NCBI GenBank assembly: GCA_025716815.1
Contig: JAIXMN010000031.1
Span: 310,001 to 374,000 of the forward strand
Direction of reading: 5' to 3'
DNA length: 64,000 nt
From: Dichotomocladium elegans
Taxonomy: Eukaryota; Mucoromycota; Mucoromycetes; Mucorales; Lichtheimiaceae
Positions 34,580 to 45,564 of this stretch are shown here, in pieces (position 1 is the stretch's first letter; each line of letters begins with the position of its first letter). The notes beneath the pieces were generated by a model. The model did not search any database. It worked only from the letters and a program-made list of their open reading frames with translations, and was not told the DNA's origin. A program made the position numbers and the translations under genes.

Positions 34580-35178
34580 TTGATAAGTGATGAGGCGTAG
34601 TGCATTAACAGATGAATAGGATCTACTGCCACGCTAATGACCTATAAATAGTGGACAGCCGAGGAATCTGGCTTCTCTCGATCCCGGTTATCGCCGGTGC
34701 CTACCCAGACTAAACTGTTGGGTTCCTTTGGCTGCGGTTGGGGGTTGGGTGCACACATGCGGGGTTGGATGTTGAATGCTAAGCTAAAGCGTTATGGATG
34801 AACAGGTTTTCAACTCACGAAAATGGGTGGGTGGGGGGAGAGAGGACACTTTTTATTTAACTGATACAAACCGCTTCATATAATATTCTGTACGACACTC
34901 TTTTATCTTGAATCCGAAATTTTTACTGTGTAAAATAAATAGAGGAAAGACGGGTCTTTGGAAACGTTTCTTTTTTAAAACGACGATCCCCTCGTATCAC
35001 GACCAGAGTCAGATGTTCCACCCGTACGAACACGATGGACGCTTTAACGTTTCCTTTCTTGAAGCGAGGATTCCCATTCAAGACAAACAAGATTTCTATC
35101 TCTTGTACCACGTGCATGTTTGTGGAATGTATACACGTAAATAAAGCTTTGTGATAAAAGGATGATATATGATTTTTA
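34580..35178. other. Intergenic region right of the Helitron
   Basis: Flanking host DNA; a G-rich stretch around 34825-34845. No supported gene; presumably the 3' flank of the minus-strand gene at 35179. Confidence 0.5.
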
Positions 35179-36284
35179 TTATGAGGGTCCCAACTGCCAG
35201 GTGATGGCGTTATCTCGTTTTGATTGTCCACGGCTGAGACCGCTGGTCGGTTTCCGGAGGATCCGTAGCATGCCTTGGTACATGAGCCACGTAGCAGCGA
35301 GCGATGCCATGGATTTACAGACCGAGACAAGAGTAAACATGAGGTCCATTGTTGTTGTTGTTGTTGTTGTTGGCCGCATTGGTTTCGAGCTGAGTTGCCG
35401 TTGCCTGTGGTGGCGCTGGCGGGGAATTGGCCAAAGCCAGTTGGTCACAGCCTTTTGGATCGCCTTGGCATTGGTGACCATGAATTCCCAAAGGTCGTCG
35501 TCCTCGTTATCTTCATCTTCGTCGTCCATGGGTGACCAGTATGGGTTCCAGCCTTCGACACCAAGGGACTCTTTGACAGGAGATTCGGGTATAAAGTATT
35601 GGACGCGGATCGTGGACTCTGGACTGAAACGCACGCCATTGTGAGCGGCGGCAGAAGAAATGGATGCAATGGGTGTTGGGGGTTGTGAAATGCTAGAGGC
35701 GGTGGTTGCTGAGGATGCAATGGATGAGAATGAAGGTATCCGGTCGTCAATGCTGCGATGCTCGTAGAGGGATGTGGATGATTTTTTCAGAGCAGGCTTC
35801 AAGCCGAGAGGGCGGTCGTAAGTGGCTCGTGAAGGAGGACTGTCATCATCATCATCTGTGTAAAGAGGACCATAAAGCCCTGAATGTGAAGGGGCATGTT
35901 AGTAAGCGTGTTTTCGCCAGTTAGTCAGTCAGCCAAGTTAAGGAACTCACATGTGATATCAGATTCCTTTTGCCTTTAGAAAATGTGTCAGCAGAAAAGA
36001 AAAATGCCGAGGTAGGAAGTGGCTTACCAATCGACGCTCGACGGATCAATCAGAGGGTTATCCCTTCCAAGCTGACCTGTGCATGTTCTGGCCATTTGCC
36101 TCCAGAGCGCGTTCTGGAAGCGAACAAGTCGCTGGTGTTCTAATCGCAATACACGACTTGCAGGGTCGGCGCTGAGCTTGCTCATGACAGCGCGGATCTG
36201 CTTGCGGGTTTGGATATTTGCTCGGATCACGTCGTGGGCAGTCCACTTGTGTGATAGATAGTCAACATGTACATTTGCCTTCAT
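35179..36284 (-). CDS. DUF1752/Reg1-like protein, putative PP1 regulatory subunit
   Basis: Fungal protein with the conserved N-terminal block of DUF1752 (PF08550) proteins such as yeast Reg1. Exon 1 (36284 to about 36033) starts MKANVHVDYLSHKWTAHDVI and contains RFQNALWRQMAR. The short second exon and third exon complete the signature WLYGPL after splicing (ATC ACA T|GG CTT). Reg1 targets protein phosphatase 1 (Glc7) to the Snf1 glucose pathway. Here an RVxF-like sequence, NGVRFSPES (about 35635), could be the PP1 dock. The rest is acidic and Ser/Thr-rich, with poly-Thr (35352-35373). The C-terminal 50 residues include a hydrophobic helix (LMFTLVSVCKSMASLAATWL), unusual for Reg1. Function is inferred from family only. 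Confidence 0.65.
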
Positions 36285-37583
36285 GAGTGTGAGCGGCACA
36301 GGAAGAGGGAAGGGAGGGGAGGAGAAAAGAGAAAGGGTACGCAGTGTGTGAATGGGAATGGATTTATTTATACACCTTGTTGACATCCTGACCTTGTGGC
36401 GATCTTCTCATGCCTATAATTTTCCCCAAGCGCTATGCTCTTTATGGGACTCGCCATATCTCTGATCGATTCCCACACCATTCCGTCCGCCCGAAAGGTC
36501 GCGGCCCCCAAGCACAGACCGTGTTACACATCCTCGCTGCCTTGGTTTTCCTAGCGGGCATAACAACTGAGCGCGACGGGCAACAAGTTCCAGACTTTTG
36601 TATTCTCATAAAGGAAGGTGTGGATTGATGTTCCCTTGTGAGAATGTTTACGTGGACGATAAAGAATCCCCTCGTGGCTTTTCCCTCTCTTGGTTCACGA
36701 AAATGGGGGAGTTTCATCTCGGGGACTGCATCCCGAGACTGCGTCTGGAGCAGAATCAAACAGTTTATGTTTTATCGGCATCCCCTTTTTTGTTGTTAGG
36801 TTGCTTGCAGTCATCCATCCTCGACTGTGCATGGAATGCGTATGGAAGATGCAGTGATGATGCTACTTTGGCTTTCCATATGTGCGTGCATATGCAAGAG
36901 TCATTTTGATACAGTATGTAAGCAACAACTTATTTTCTCTCATGCAATCTCCGCTGTCCAAGAAAAGAAAAACCGAACTGGAGAGTGTTGCACAACTGAA
37001 CAGCCGGCTTTCTTTTGTGTTGTGAACAGAAGCACAAAAGATGGCCCCTCAGCCTTTGCTCATACACTACATATTTTTAACGTTACTTGCTCCTTCCAAT
37101 TGACAGTTATCATTGCCTATCAGTGGCATCAATCATGCCATTGCTATTTCAAAATGAGCCAATTACTATAATTCAGGCGCGAATGCCCCACTTGGGCGAG
37201 ATCGGCAAGAGAGAGATGTGAGATATACGGCCCTCTCCCAGGCTGGGTTGGCGGGACGGCGCAGATAAGCAGTTAATCCATGTTACTCTTGCAACTGCTT
37301 GGATGCCTTTTTGTGAGCTGAGCTCTGGAGGATAAAAAGGGCCTTGGTCAATGTACAGCGCACCGAGCATAATGATATCCTGTTCATTCGCAATATGGGC
37401 CCTGCTCATCTTGCATAAAAAAACAATGGGCTGCTCATTTCAGTACGCGTATGGGACAGGGAAAAGAGCTTTTTCTCGTGTGACATTTCATTTGTCATCA
37501 CGTGCTAAGATTTCTGGGCAAACCTGACTTCTGTATTTGTACGTGGCAGAGTGCGGCTTTTTTCTTATTTGAGTGCGGAAAAT
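36285..37583. other. Intergenic region
   Basis: About 1.3 kb between divergent DUF1752-like and Derlin genes. A minus-strand frame (37173-37409, MSRAHIANEQDIIMLGALYI) looks mildly protein-like and sits behind a pyrimidine/A-rich tract, but I found no partner exon. No other signal. Confidence 0.4.
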
Positions 37584-38522
37584 ATGCCACCTCAGGCTCC
37601 CCCACAGCGAAACGAAATCGTGGAATGGTTCCAATCTATTCCTCCCATCACAAAGGCCATCTTCACTCTCTCTGTGGTATCCACCGTCGCTCCTGCGCTC
37701 GGTCTCATTGATCCTTATGCCATAATTCTGAGCTGGAAAGGCGTCGCGAAATTCCAGGTATATGGAAAAAAAAACATCGTCCAATGTCTACAAAGAATCA
37801 ATGCAGCTAACATGAGAGGGAGGATGGTTCCCTTAGTTGTGGCGACTCGTGACCAGTTTCTTCTTTAACAGACTTGGGCTCGGCTTTGCGATGAATCTTT
37901 ACTTCATGTACCGTTACTCTATCCAGCTTGAAAACGAGGTGTTCCAAGGTCGGACAGCCGATTATGTCTACTTTTACGTTGTCACTGGAGTGCTACAACT
38001 GGTACAACAATCTTTGGAAAATGGACATGCATGCGCATCAATGGATCTGACAGTGAGGTTTGTGCCTAGATCGCGGCAAAAGCCCTTGGCTTGATAGTGT
38101 TAAGTGAAGGTTTCATGCTCTCAATTGCATACATCTGGGCGCAAAACTATCGCGAGGTGCCCGTCTCGTTCATGTTTGGGATCCAATTCAAGGCGCAATA
38201 CTTGCCTTGGGTGCTCGTAGGCTACGAATATTTGACATCGGGTGTGACGCCGTGGTCTTCCCTAGCCGGTATTGCGGCCTCCCACATCTATTATTACTTC
38301 ACAAATGTTCACCCAAGCCAAGGCGGCCGCCGATTCTTGGCCACACCCGCGTTCCTGCAACGTCTGTTTCCACCCAATATGAATCCGCGTCATGCCGGCG
38401 CATTCACCGCCTGGCCCGGCCGACAACAACAACAACAACAGCAGCAGCAGCAGCGGGCGGCAGGAGCAACCAATTTCTTTGGAGGCCATCAATGGGGTAG
38501 AGGCCAGCGACTTGGCTCTTGA
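37584..38522 (+). CDS. DER1: Derlin (Der1 family) ER-associated degradation membrane protein
   Basis: Multi-pass ER protein of the rhomboid-pseudoprotease family that helps pull misfolded proteins out of the ER for degradation. Three exons (37584-37757, 37837-38001, 38070-38522) give 263 residues. Derlin features are WFQSIPPITKAIFTLSV at the N terminus, QLWRLVTSFFFNRLGLGFAMN across the first splice, and the GYEYLTSG..PWSSLAGIAASHIYYY block with the conserved small-residue/His pattern in a late helix. The cytosolic tail has a poly-Gln run (38426-38455) and ends WGRGQRLGS. The third exon uses acceptor gcctag (38069). Confidence 0.92.
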
Positions 38523-38793
38523 GGCATACCACTTTATACATTGATATTCATTCCTTTATACAGTAATAAAGTACATGGTTATTATTATTGAACAAGTTAC
38601 TTTCAAAGCGAGGAATTTGGGACCGCACGTGTAAGCCAGAGAGCATGATCAGCTAAATTTAGCCCCCCCATCATCAGCCGATCAAGCTAGGCCACCTGCG
38701 CAAGGCGGACTTTTGATAAGTCTATTACTAACAGTGTAGCCGCTCCCCTACCCCTTTTTTTTCGTTCTTTGACTTCCACATGTCACGACGGCC

Positions 38794-39903
38794 ATGGAGT
38801 TTGAAGAAGTCAGCAATTTCATCAAGACGGGTTATGCAGATCGTGCAACCGTTTCGACATGGCAGCAGCCTACGATAGCAGATTCCCTCGGTGGCAGTAA
38901 CAACAGGAGCAGCAGCGGTGCCCACCAGGCCCAGTTCACGCATACAAAGCGACCGAACCCGATCCTCGGCGTCTCACGTCTTGTGAATACTGTTCGACGC
39001 CTCAAGAAAGCGAGGGAGAGTGATAATCGTTGGCAAGTGATCGTATCGCCTCTTGGTAAAAAAAACATACATCCTCCACCTTTTCCCTCTCTTCATTGTG
39101 GGGGATCATAATGGATTGCTGAGTAGACGCAAGTTTAGGGTCACCTTCTTCGCCATCCACGCCGCACCTGCCGACCACGCCGCAGTTGCCAAACCTGCAG
39201 GAGATCAGGTATCAAATGGAAAACTTTATTGTCCCTGCCAACTGGCATCATCCTGGCGATCTGACATCGATTGTCACGGATGGGTCGGGTATCATGCAAG
39301 TGAAAAAGTCTTGGAAAGAGATCTTTCTCCAGGTTCTTCTTTTTAACAACAGATAGTGCATGAACAGAACCGCGTCGCGGCTGATACTTCATCTAAAAGA
39401 ATGCATTACGCGCCTTGAATATCTACTCGAACTCGAACAGCTAAAAATTCTTGCACATCGGGCAGACACGAACGACCACGTCAATAAACTTATGGAGCTC
39501 GATAGAAAGATACACGTAACAACAACAAAGCCAAGGAGCTAAACCCTGTGTGTATTCATATGCTTATTTTCTTCTCTCTTCTTCTCATCAAAAGCAACTC
39601 AATGCAAAACTCACGCTTGAACGCCTGGAACGCACGAGCCACATGAACGAAACATTGCGGACTGCCAATGCACGGATACCCCGACTTCAGATCCTACGCG
39701 ACCGCCAAAAATGGACAGCAACGAAGATCGAGGGCTATGTCAAGCACAGCAATCTTGAGAAACGACTGAACATGCTGGAGGCTCAGACAAGGACCACACA
39801 TATTGAAGCAGCTTGGGCTCGCATCCGAGAATGGGGGCCGGTGATGACCATTGCGTCCTTCTTGCTCCTTTTCATTTTCATTGTTTTCCAGTTTGGAATC
39901 TAA
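38794..39903 (+). CDS. Tail-anchored coiled-coil membrane protein, function unknown
   Basis: Four exons with good sites. Exon 1 starts MEFEEVSNFIKTGYADRATV and ends at gtaaaa near 39056. Exon 2 (from 39127) is rich in Pro/Ser then helical (RYQMENFIVPANWHHPGDL). Exon 3 (from 39359) and exon 4 (from 39595, to 39903) are helical, with the stretch EKRLNMLEAQTR before a C-terminal membrane helix (VMTIASFLLLFIFIVFQFGI) that ends the protein. This is the layout of a tail-anchored protein with its body in the cytosol. The exon 2/3 join (donor gtgaaa at about 39299) is the least certain. No family recognised. Confidence 0.65.
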
Positions 39904-39955
39904 GTTCTTGTACCACAAAATCGCATAGCAATTCCCTTTCCCCCAATTTTTTGCG

Positions 39956-41577
39956 CTAAACACGCAAAGCTTGCAAGGTTTTTCCAAATCCAACAGCAAT
40001 CCAATTCGGGACCCCTTTGCTCCAAGAAAGCGAATTGACTTCAGACTTGGCCGAATACACTAGGGCAGGGTCATGGATGTATCGCGTCGTGTGCTGATGC
40101 TGTGATTGCGGTTGTTGTTGCTGGTGGGAGCGGGGGGTTTGTTCCAGCGTCTGCTGAATGTCCCATACAAGCACCTGGCCGTCGTCATCTCCTGTGCACA
40201 GCTGACCGGCGTGACCTGGGGCCCAGCTGATTCCATTGATGCAACCCGGGTTGTTCTTGTTGAGCTCAACAAATGGTGTACTCGGGTGGCGAATATCGAT
40301 CACAATGACCGACGACGAGTCCATATGGAAGGTCGCAATCAAGTTGGTATTCGTCCGGTTGAATTGAAGCCGTAGAAGAGGATTTGACGCAGCTTTCGCG
40401 GCTGCGGCAGCTCCTGCAGCTCCTCCTGTCTGACGGTGGAAGGGCATCGAATCAGAGGAAGGTGCCTCATATAAGATCGTGGAATGCTCTAGAGATCTTT
40501 TTGTTTTTGTTAAACGAAGTCAATGTCCGGAGTGGTCACTTGGCTCCCGGCACGGCCTCTCGTGATGATACCTTACCTTAGATCAAACATCCGAACTGAT
40601 CCGTCGGCGCCCACACTAGCAAACATATCAGTAGATCCATGCATGAATGCGACATCATATACGTCGCTGTCGTGGGCAATGAGTTGCGTTTTTGCCTGGT
40701 TTGTCTCGATATTCCAGAGAGTGCAAGTCGTGTCGATACTCGATGTGACAATCAAGGATGGGTCGGCTTCATTCCAATCAAATGATGTAAGCGGCGCGCA
40801 GAACGTTGGTTGCTTCGACTAATAAAGAAACCAACTTTAGAACACGACATGACGCGTTCTCCTTCCCTCGCAAAATTACATTGGTTAATTCCGACTTCTT
40901 GATGAGTTGTTGCATAGAATACGATGGACTACTACGTCGTGTAGAGCTATTGATTGAATTGTTGGCGATCCCATAATGAGGATGATCGAGAAGCTCCCAT
41001 ATGCGAAGCGCATCGCCTGTCGTTGCTAGCAAATCACCCCGGCAAGAGTCGTTCTATGTGAACTCCGAGAATTCGTGTGGAGGGGGCGGAGACGGCAAAA
41101 AGTGTCATTCATTATGCTCCGTCTTATACAAAGGCCACTTACCTTCCATGGCTCCCACATCACTTTTGTGATTGGGTAGTAGACGCTTGTTTCCGAAACA
41201 GTTGTAAAGTCCGGTAGGGGATGACCCGTGTTGCCCGATGGAGTAGGATACAACGCGTTATCCAGGATATCTGTTCTACTGATGACTTGAAGCTTATTGC
41301 ATCGTCTTCGCAGTGAGCAGCATGCATGTCAATTACAAAACCATCCCGCCCCCACTTTCATTCCTTTTCTCTTTACCTTATTGTTATCTTCCTCGACAAA
41401 ACTACCAAGAGCGAGCCGAAATCCTTTCCGTTCATTTGGGATCTTGCACCAATCAAGCGCATAGATTGGCCAAGGCGCATCGTACTGGTATATTTCCTTG
41501 GCATTACTCTGTGTTTCAGCAGCTCCGGACGCTGGGATGTAATAAGGCGGACATTGTCGCGGCTGCCCGCCGTCCAT
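39956..41577 (-). CDS. WD40-repeat protein of the DCAF7/WDR68/TTG1 type
   Basis: Beta-propeller scaffold. In animals DCAF7 binds DYRK kinases and CUL4-DDB1; plant TTG1 is related. Start [18 protein letters not shown]; the propeller begins [13 protein letters not shown]. Repeat signatures are visible in order: [99 protein letters not shown] and VLVWDI. The end is [15 protein letters not shown]. An Ala-rich insert ([12 protein letters not shown]) interrupts one blade. Only 52 bp separate its stop from that of the convergent tail-anchored gene, so 3' UTRs probably overlap. Confidence 0.88.
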
Positions 41578-42958
41578 TTGAAAGATGAAAGATAGAAAGG
41601 CGGATAAGTGCGGAGGGGAAAAGGGCAAGAAACAAAAATAGAAGGGTTTATCTTCGGCTAGTGCACATGCGCAAAGCCTTGGTGGGGTCGCACGATACGT
41701 ACCAGCCCTCTTCTATCATGGTTACGCGACCACAAAAAAATTGACCACAATAATCCCAGCATTCAACCATATGCTCGTACATCCCCAATCCAACGTGGAT
41801 GCGTTATGATGTGCCAGATGTGTTATGCACATCAAGATTGTCCTTCTCTTTTTCCACGGCTGTTAATAATGGCCGGCTCGGCATGATGCATGACCCTCAC
41901 GCTGCAAAAGCGTTGCCTATCCCCCAACTGCGGAGCTAGGTCGATCCTTGAACGTCTCGGGCAGGACCAAAAACCAACCGACGTCACCAACCCGATTTGC
42001 ACTGCAAAGAGGGATACTTTGCGAATTGGCGCTGCAGGCCTTATTGCTGTCCAGGGCCACTCTCCACGCCTCCTCAACTGTTTCGGTTGGCCAATGTATA
42101 AAAGGACCCTTAGTACACCATGCATCTACTCCGGGTTGGGGGGGGTGCGCGCGAGTGGGAAGGATTGCTGAAAGGGGATAGGGGGTTGTCTTTTATGTGC
42201 AAAAAGAAAAAAAGGGGGGGAGGGACGGAAGGATGCGCCCGGCGGGGCGAAAAAAAAAAAGTTGCATGTCCCAGTGAGCAAGTGCTTCTCTTAGGGGTGA
42301 TGTGCGGCATTGACGTGCGATCCTCCTTTTTTAGGCCAGAAGGGAAGAAATGCTACGCGCTGTTTTATCCGATGGCAGATGGTGTACCCAAAAGACGGAA
42401 GAGGCAAAGAGAGAGAGAGAGAGGAAGGATAAAAGGATGATGACGGTTCGTCTTGTCTCTTTTCACCCTGGTACACATCAAACCTGATTTTATTTTTTTT
42501 GTGACATGAAGGGGTGGACCGATCCATGTCCATTTTTGTACACAAGATAGTTTCCCATTCGGGAAACGAACATGCCAGTTTCAAGGAGCACTGGGGTCGA
42601 ACCGGTGACACTTAAGCTACAGGCAGAGAGATAGGCTAAGCAATGAGAAGTAGTAGGGAGAGCAAAGGAAGAAGTAAAGGGATCGGGGGGGGCGGACTAG
42701 CTAACAACGACAGACTACCATGCTGATGGTGTGCAGCCGAGGTAGCATCACATACGCACACGCACACGCACACGCACGCACACGCACACATACAAAGCAG
42801 CATATATATATATGTATATTTTACTTCTGATGCAATAGATAAACAGAAGAACCGTTGTGTTTTTAAAAAAGCAGTTTGTTCCCTTTCTCTCCTCCTCTTT
42901 CTTTCGCTTCCTCCTCTCTTTTTTTTTCACGTGCTCTCGCCCTCCTTTTCCTTTAACC
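41578..42958. other. Long non-coding region upstream of FYVE gene
   Basis: About 1.4 kb with G- and A-runs (42135-42260), a (CGCACA) run (42753-42795) and a pyrimidine-rich tract (42880-42957) just before the FYVE-gene ATG, likely promoter/5' UTR. No gene supported. Confidence 0.5.
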
Positions 42959-43864
42959 ATGGCCACCACAACCACCACAACCACAGATACCGTCAAAAAA
43001 CAATTCGCTGTCGACTTAGCGTCGTCCCATCCGCTTGCGTTATCTGACGAAGGCGCCCAGCGCAATAATCGGCTTCTCCGCCGAAGAAAATCCATGATGT
43101 CAGTAGCTGAAGGCGCTAAAAGCCGCCTCTCGCATATACCCCAACAACACCGACCTTCGGATTCGAGCTCAAGTGATGAAACGCTCGACCCAAAATCATC
43201 CACGAGGCGCCAGTCCCTGACCCGAGCCACCGTTTCGAGTATGGCCAAGGTCGTGCCAAATGAAATCAAGCGACGCAACAGCATGATGAATCTCTCCTCC
43301 ACCACTTCGACCCATAATCCATTTGCCCCGCCACCGCAGTCTACAGGGTCCATGTCCATTCTTAAAAATTCGTCGCTTTTGACGGGTAACATCCCCCCTC
43401 CCCGCCCATCCCGCACCCACGTCGTCCATGTGGCTTAACAAACACACACACCTTGTAGGAGACATCACCACCATCACGCCGCCCCCAAGACGGGCATCTC
43501 TGTTACACCCACCCAACAGACGAAGCACTATGCCCGTTTTATCAGTTCCACCACCATCGTTACCCAGACCTCCCTCAAAGCTGCAGCAATCCGGCGTCCT
43601 CGGCTCCCGCCCGGCGCCTCTGTTAAATTCACGTATTCTGGAGTCGTCTCAGGGCTCCCTGCGTCGTCGTGCTTCGGTGCAGAACTTTGAGAACGTCATA
43701 ACGGCAGCGGCCGTAGCAGTTGCTGAACCCGATACAAACAAGCCCATGCGTTGCCGTCACGCGGCTAATAATAAAGATGTCCATCAGCCCATCTGGCTTC
43801 GACGCCAAACAAAATGTGAAGCATGCAACCCTAACCCTATACCCCAGCCACCCTCACCTCCACC

Positions 43865-43896
<32 letters not shown>

Positions 43897-45265
43897 TATC
43901 TCCCACGTTGCCCCGCACCATTTCACCTCCACCCACCGTAGCAGCCACGGCAGCTGCTGCTATGGCAGCAGCTGCTGCGGTAGTCAGTGCTGCCGCCGCT
44001 ACGGCCGCATCGTCTGGGCCGACCTTGGACCAACAAAACCCGAAATGGGCCGACTTGATCAATCACTGCGTGGCACACTCTAGCCGGCTTGAGAAACTGG
44101 CGCAGGAAATATTAGGTCAGGAATCAAAGACGAACCGCGTCGTCTCTCGACAGACATCACTCGAAGATCTGCAGCAGACCCGCGAGGAAGCGCACCAGGA
44201 AAAAATTAAAGAATGCGAATCGCTCGTCAAAGCACAGCGGTCGATGCTCCTCGAGCTCGAGGCATTATTGGCCGAATTTGGCGTCGCAGAAACAAGCACC
44301 AGCACCAGCAGCAACGGTTCGTCGTCCGCACCCGCACAGCAGGGAAAGGAGCAAGAGAGGCTCGGTGAAACCTCGCTCTCGACACCCCCACCGTCGTCTC
44401 CCTCCGTTTCATCTTCGCTTCCGTCCATGCCACCCTCACCTACAACATCCTCCGAGAACGGCTTCGACAAAAACAGAAAGGCCATCGTCGCCTCACCCGA
44501 ACCCTTGACGCAACCACAAGAACGTACTACTGCCCCGCGTTCACCGATATCGCCGTCCAATGTGGACTGGACACAGAAGGTGGACGAAAGCGTCTCGCGT
44601 TTCCGCTGGACCGTCAGCCAATGGGTTGGCGGTCTGGTGGGCAACGGGCAGTGCGTAAGGGACGACGGGCAGTCCATGGTTGTTTCAGGTACGGCCTTTA
44701 CAAAGGAACCGAATCTTTTGCCTCTGGTAAACAATAAACAAACGCGTGCGCTGCACACACATACACTCCAGTGGTCACGTATCACACTTATTGACACATA
44801 CAATAGCACTTGACGACATCCGCATCGAGCCAGTCTGATTCGGTGCATTATCATCAGTACGTTCTGGAAATCAAGCCCGACGACCGCAACACACGTCTTG
44901 CCCTCCTCCCAAGCACCCAGTGGACCCCCGACGCCAACGTCAACTTTTGTGAATTTTCATACGCTGACAATAAAGAAGGCAAATGCTCAACCGAGTTTAA
45001 TTGGGCCGTCCGGCGTCACCATTGCCGAAAGTGGGTAACCATCCAAATATTTATATGGATCATCTATCCTCATCATCATCTTTTTTTTGGGGGGGTTGTT
45101 AGATGCGGCCATGTGTTTTGTAACGCCCACAGCAGCAACCGACTTCCCCTCTTCAGCTCTGCAGGCAGGAGCGAGAAACCGGAATGGTCGCGTGTCTGCG
45201 ACAGTTGCTTCTACAATGTAGCAGGATCTTCGCTCTTCCATCCCGCAGATCAACCCTCATCATAA
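42959..45265 (+). CDS. FYVE-type zinc-finger protein with long disordered N terminus
   Basis: Four exons (42959-43385, 43459-44726, 44807-45030, 45103-45265) give 693 residues. FYVE domains bind PI3P on endosomes and vacuoles. The C-terminal finger has the WTPDANVNFC start, the RRHHCRKCGHVFCNAHSS ligand loop (split by the last intron) and the closing CDSC. The first four fifths is disordered: repeated Arg/Ser phosphorylation-type motifs (RRRKSMM, RRQSL, KRRNSMM, RRRAS), poly-Pro, poly-Gln (43866-43895) and poly-Ala (43945-44010), then a short coiled coil near QEKIKECESLVKAQ. A perfect CCATGG context marks the start. The specific role is unknown; membrane targeting to endosomes is expected. 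Confidence 0.85.
43866..43895 (+). repeat. CAG repeat (poly-Gln)
   Basis: Run of CAG codons inside the FYVE protein frame. Confidence 0.95.
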
Positions 45266-45564
45266 TCTCTCGCTTCCGTCCCGCCCTTCGTCAGCCCGTG
45301 ATTTGTATTTCTTCCTCTCACCTCCCCCCTCAAGTAAAAAACAAAACAAAAAAAGCCCGCACCCCGGCCATTAGTTTTCACATAATACAAGTAATTATTT
45401 CTCCGGAAAGGATGATATCATGTCCAACATCTTTAGGTCGTTTTCCAGCGTTTCAAGTTGAAGCGAGAGTGCCCGCATCCGTTGCCTAGTAATACCACCG
45501 CATTCGGATTAGCCAAGCCCGATGAATTGAATTCCCTCCCCCTCCCCGTTTCATGATCCCATCA
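45266..45564. other. Convergent 3' intergenic region
   Basis: Short spacer between FYVE and valyl-tRNA synthetase stops. No signal beyond low complexity. Confidence 0.6.

Noticed and set aside
42570..42630. tRNA-like B box (GGTTCGACCCC on the minus strand)
   Set aside because: No matching acceptor stem or cloverleaf could be drawn around it.
44117..44854. Minus-strand frame of 245 codons
   Set aside because: Antisense of the FYVE-protein disordered region.
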